Source of the DNA: Solirubrobacterales bacterium
Lineage (GTDB): Bacteria > Actinomycetota > Thermoleophilia > Solirubrobacterales > Solirubrobacteraceae
Reading direction: 5' to 3'
NCBI GenBank assembly: GCA_027449125.1
Contig: DAIDME010000106.1
Location: 19,312-83,311, forward strand
Length of the DNA stretch: 64,000 bases
Shown: piece after piece, positions 61,165 through 64,000 of the stretch
Layout of the letters: each line of letters starts with the position of its first letter
How positions within the stretch are numbered: the first letter of the stretch is position 1
Position numbers and translations under genes: made by a program
Notes under the pieces: generated by a model
Seen by the model: only the letters and a program-made list of their open reading frames with translations
Database searches by the model: none
What the model was told of the DNA's origin: nothing

Positions 61165-61569
61165 ATGCCAATGCTGGGCGCGTGGCGTCGAAGGATCATC
61201 TCAGCGCTTGCGATCGCGACTCTGGTTGCTGCCGTCGCGATCAGCCTATTTGTGGCGAGCGATGGCCACGGTCCCGGTGTGAGTACGTTCAACGCGTGCC
61301 TCAGCCACAAGCCGTTCTTGACGACGACTGTGAGACTGTCTAACCACCGTGTGGTTGACACGATCAGGGACCGAGCCTCGGGATCGGTGGTCGGCGAGCT
61401 AGCGATGCTCCCGACGGTGCGAGCACGCGAGAACTTCAGCACGACACGCTGGTTGCCAGCCGGCTCCGGATCGGCGAACGGGCGATTTTTGCTTCTCACG
61501 CACTCCCCCGCTGGTCGCGATGCGCAGGCCATGTTCACCTGCAGCCAGACGGTGATTCCAGGGCCGTAG
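61165..61569 (+). CDS. Hypothetical single-TM (membrane-anchored or secreted) protein
   Basis: 'MPMLGAWRRRIISALAIATLVAAVAISLFVAS' N-terminal anchor; no family recognised. Confidence 0.5.
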   Translation: MPMLGAWRRRIISALAIATLVAAVAISLFVASDGHGPGVSTFNACLSHKPFLTTTVRLSNHRVVDTIRDRASGSVVGELAMLPTVRARENFSTTRWLPAGSGSANGRFLLLTHSPAGRDAQAMFTCSQTVIPGP

Positions 61570-61606
61570 GGTTGCGGGCTGGGGCTCACTGACTATAATT
61601 CTGGTC

Positions 61607-61897
61607 ATGACCGACACGATGTCTCTTGCTAGCGCGAAGGCCCGATTCTCTGAATTGGTCGATCGCGTCGAGCGTCAACAGGACCGAGTGATCGTCACGC
61701 GCAACGGCAAACCGGCCGCTGTCGTGATCAGCATCGATGACCTCGAAAGCCTCGAGGAAACACTAGCCGTCATGTCCGATCCTGACCTGGCTGCCCAGAT
61801 AGCAGCGAGCGAGGCTGCTTTCGCCGCTGGCGAAGCCGGCGTGGGTTTGGACAAGCTGCGTGCTGATTTGCAGACTCGGCGCTCCGCTGAGCAGTGA
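61607..61897 (+). CDS. Type II toxin-antitoxin antitoxin, Phd/YefM family
   Basis: 'SLASAKARFSELVDRVERQQDRVIVTRNGKPAAVVISIDDLESLEETL'. Confidence 0.92.
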   Translation: MTDTMSLASAKARFSELVDRVERQQDRVIVTRNGKPAAVVISIDDLESLEETLAVMSDPDLAAQIAASEAAFAAGEAGVGLDKLRADLQTRRSAEQ

Positions 61898-62166
61898 GCA
61901 ACGAGATCTGGCGCATCGCGGTGATGCCGCCAGCCCGCCGACAGTTCGACAAACTGCCGATCTCAGTCGCTGCAGCGGTGTTGGAGACGCTTGAGGCGAT
62001 CGCCGAGAACCCGCGTCGGTTGGGCAAGCCGCTGATGTTCGAGCACGAAGGACGCTTCTCAGCCAGGAGGGGGCCTTATCGCATCATCTATGAGCTCGAG
62101 GACCAACAACGCGTCGTTCGGGTGATCGCGATCGGGCACCGGCGTGACGTCTACCGATCGCGCTGA
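61894..62166 (+). CDS. Type II toxin-antitoxin toxin, RelE/ParE family
   Basis: 'MPPARRQFDKLPISVAAAVLETLEAIAENPRRLGKPLMFEHEGRFSARRGPYRIIYELEDQQRVVRVIAIGHRRDVYR'; 4-bp overlap with antitoxin. Confidence 0.94.
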   Translation: MSNEIWRIAVMPPARRQFDKLPISVAAAVLETLEAIAENPRRLGKPLMFEHEGRFSARRGPYRIIYELEDQQRVVRVIAIGHRRDVYRSR

Positions 62167-62217
62167 CCGCCGTCCGAGATCCCGCTACCAGCTCGCCGCG
62201 CATTGCGGGTCCGTCGC

Positions 62218-62886
62218 CTAGCTCTTGATGTTGCTCGTCTTGTGAGCAAAGCGCGACTGGTAGCGAGGCGTTGAGAGTGTTTGGGTGCTGCGCAGAGCTG
62301 GGAGCCATGGGTGGGCTGGTTGTTCCTGCTTGAGCGTGTCCGCCAGCCATCCGCGCTGGTCGTCGTTCAGGCGCGGAAGCACGTGAGTGAAGTCCTCCTC
62401 GTCCTTGGCTCGGCAGTGCTTGGCCTTGAACAGCAGCACGATCTCCGGGGCGAGGTACGGAATGCTGTCTTGCGTGGTGGCGATTGCCTCAGCGAGTGAG
62501 CGACGGATGGCCGGTTCGCGCCGATAGGTCCATTCGCCTGACGGCCAGTGCTGGCGCATCAGATCGATGCGCCAGCAGCGGGTGTCGGGGTCCCTGCCCC
62601 ATGTCTGCCACCGCTGCTCGATCGTTGCGCCCGCGTGCTCGAGCGGGCACAGCTTGCCGTCGCCTGCGACAAACCACTCCAGCGGCGGGAGTGCATCGCG
62701 AACGGTCTCAAACGTGTCGCGGTCGATGACGATCTCGAGGTCCTCGTGGCTTCGCCATGTCTCCCCGGCGAAGAGCTCAAGCGCCCAGCCGCCTGCAACC
62801 GCCCAAGCAACGCGAGTGTGGTTCAGCCAGCCGGCCACCTCGACCGGAGACCACGGATCCCAGCGATCGGGCTCGGTTTCATGCAC
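62218..62886 (-). CDS. Nucleotidyltransferase-fold protein (aminoglycoside adenylyltransferase-like)
   Basis: 'VAWAVAGGWALELFAGETWRSHEDLEIVIDRD', 'APEIVLLFKAKHCRAKDEEDF'. Confidence 0.8.
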   Translation of the reverse strand: MHETEPDRWDPWSPVEVAGWLNHTRVAWAVAGGWALELFAGETWRSHEDLEIVIDRDTFETVRDALPPLEWFVAGDGKLCPLEHAGATIEQRWQTWGRDPDTRCWRIDLMRQHWPSGEWTYRREPAIRRSLAEAIATTQDSIPYLAPEIVLLFKAKHCRAKDEEDFTHVLPRLNDDQRGWLADTLKQEQPAHPWLPALRSTQTLSTPRYQSRFAHKTSNIKS

Positions 62887-63051
62887 GCGTGAAAGACAAG
62901 CACGCTAGCGGCTTGCCGCGGGCGGCGGGTGCTAACGATCGCCCAGGCCGTACCGCCCGACGCACCCTCCCAAGGTCCACGCGAAGTGGATCGGGTGACA
63001 CGCAGGAGACATGCATGCCCTGACCCGAGTGCGCGGCAGGATGTGCGCGTG

Positions 63052-63807
63052 TTACCGGCCGGCGGATAGGAGCAGTACCAGCGGGATCCGCTGCCGGCGG
63101 CGGAACTCGGTCTCGTTCTCGAAGCGAGCTCGATCCGGGGGGCATTCTCGAAGGTTGCGCAACGAGAACCCGGCGCCCTGGAGGGCTCGCACGTAATCCT
63201 CGGTCGTTCGGTGGTACCAACGGCTCTGCGCGCCCAGCCAAAGCTGATAGCGCGGCCCCGTGAGGAAGTAGTTGTCGACAACCCAGTCCTCGCGTGGCTG
63301 GTCGGTGCTGGCCCGGGGGTCGTTGCTGCTCACGACCGGGTGCACAACGCTGAACACGATCCGGCCGCCCGGCGCCAGCCAGGCATGACAGCGGTCAAAC
63401 ACGACACTGATGTCCGCCACGTAATGCAACGCCATTCGCGAGAGCACCAGATCAAACGATGCCGCGGAAGCATCGAACTCCTCGATATCGCATCTGACTA
63501 CCTGCGCCCTGGGATCGGTGAGCGCTGCGCCGGCCGCGTCGACCATACGCTCCGAGCCATCAACCCCGAGGTAGCTGGCCACACCCGCTTCCAGCAGCAG
63601 GCGTCCGGTGCTGGCATCACCACACCCGAGATCCAGTACCCGTAGCCCGGATACCGACCCGAACTCCTCGATCACGGCCGGCTCCTCCATCACCACGTTG
63701 GGGTTCTCGGCCCACCGCCGGTGTGAGCGGTACCGCTCAAACACCCCAGGATCGTCATAGAACGCGCCGCCACGACGCTCCGGCTCTGCTGATGAATCGC
63801 GATCCAT
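63052..63807 (-). CDS. Class I SAM-dependent methyltransferase
   Basis: 'VLDLGCGDASTGRLLLEAGVASYLGVDGSERMVDAAG'. Confidence 0.92.
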   Translation of the reverse strand: MDRDSSAEPERRGGAFYDDPGVFERYRSHRRWAENPNVVMEEPAVIEEFGSVSGLRVLDLGCGDASTGRLLLEAGVASYLGVDGSERMVDAAGAALTDPRAQVVRCDIEEFDASAASFDLVLSRMALHYVADISVVFDRCHAWLAPGGRIVFSVVHPVVSSNDPRASTDQPREDWVVDNYFLTGPRYQLWLGAQSRWYHRTTEDYVRALQGAGFSLRNLRECPPDRARFENETEFRRRQRIPLVLLLSAGR

Positions 63808-64000
63808 CTACCGAGACGAGAAGCGTACCGAAGCCACCGGCCCCCCTGACCCGCGCAAGGCAGGGCCAGTGGCACAGTCTCCAGGGTGCCTGTCCGAACA
63901 CCGAAGTGGGTGCCGGCCAGTTACGGATGCGCGGCCGAGCGATAGCGGGAAGCTACGGACGTTTAGCGTCATTTCTGCCGGGTTTCGGCCATAGCTTCGG

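Overview
High-GC chromosomal window. Gene content (FolE2/MptA-type GTP cyclohydrolase, SigF-type stress sigma factor, CtaG, AbiEi/DUF559 proteins, GH15) suggests an actinobacterium, possibly Thermoleophilia/Solirubrobacterales; this is inference only. Most of the window is ordinary core and metabolic genes. The left end (1-3.4 kb) is an accessory patch: HerA-like ATPase fragment, decayed DUF4143 ATPase remnant, hipBA toxin-antitoxin. Notable blocks: (i) a copper / cytochrome-oxidase assembly neighbourhood (13.3-20.1 kb: CcdA, CopA-type ATPase, DUF5134-like protein, CtaG); (ii) a putative DabB-DabA inorganic carbon uptake operon with an overlapping DUF6671-like zinc-ribbon gene and a divergent winged-helix regulator with repeat operators (21.7-27.1 kb); (iii) Entner-Doudoroff edd/eda genes with a palindrome over the predicted -35 box (30.1-32.8 kb); (iv) a PP2C/STAS/RsbW/SigF partner-switching cluster with two tail-to-tail antagonist/kinase gene pairs (42.7-48.0 kb); (v) tRNA-Tyr, primary-type sigma factor, FolE2/MptA, ClpP and an unlisted 47-aa acidic microprotein (50.0-53.3 kb); (vi) a catabolic cluster with agmatinase, nitrilase, FAH and NCS1 genes (53.4-59.4 kb). 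Two genes missing from the ORF track were found by eye: a rubredoxin (10025-10192, -) and the acidic microprotein (53163-53306, +). No CRISPR array, rRNA or intact IS element was recognised. The best candidates for something undescribed are the DUF6671-DabA-DabB-regulator locus, the acidic microprotein next to clpP, and the convergent STAS/RsbW pairs. None can be proven novel without searches.
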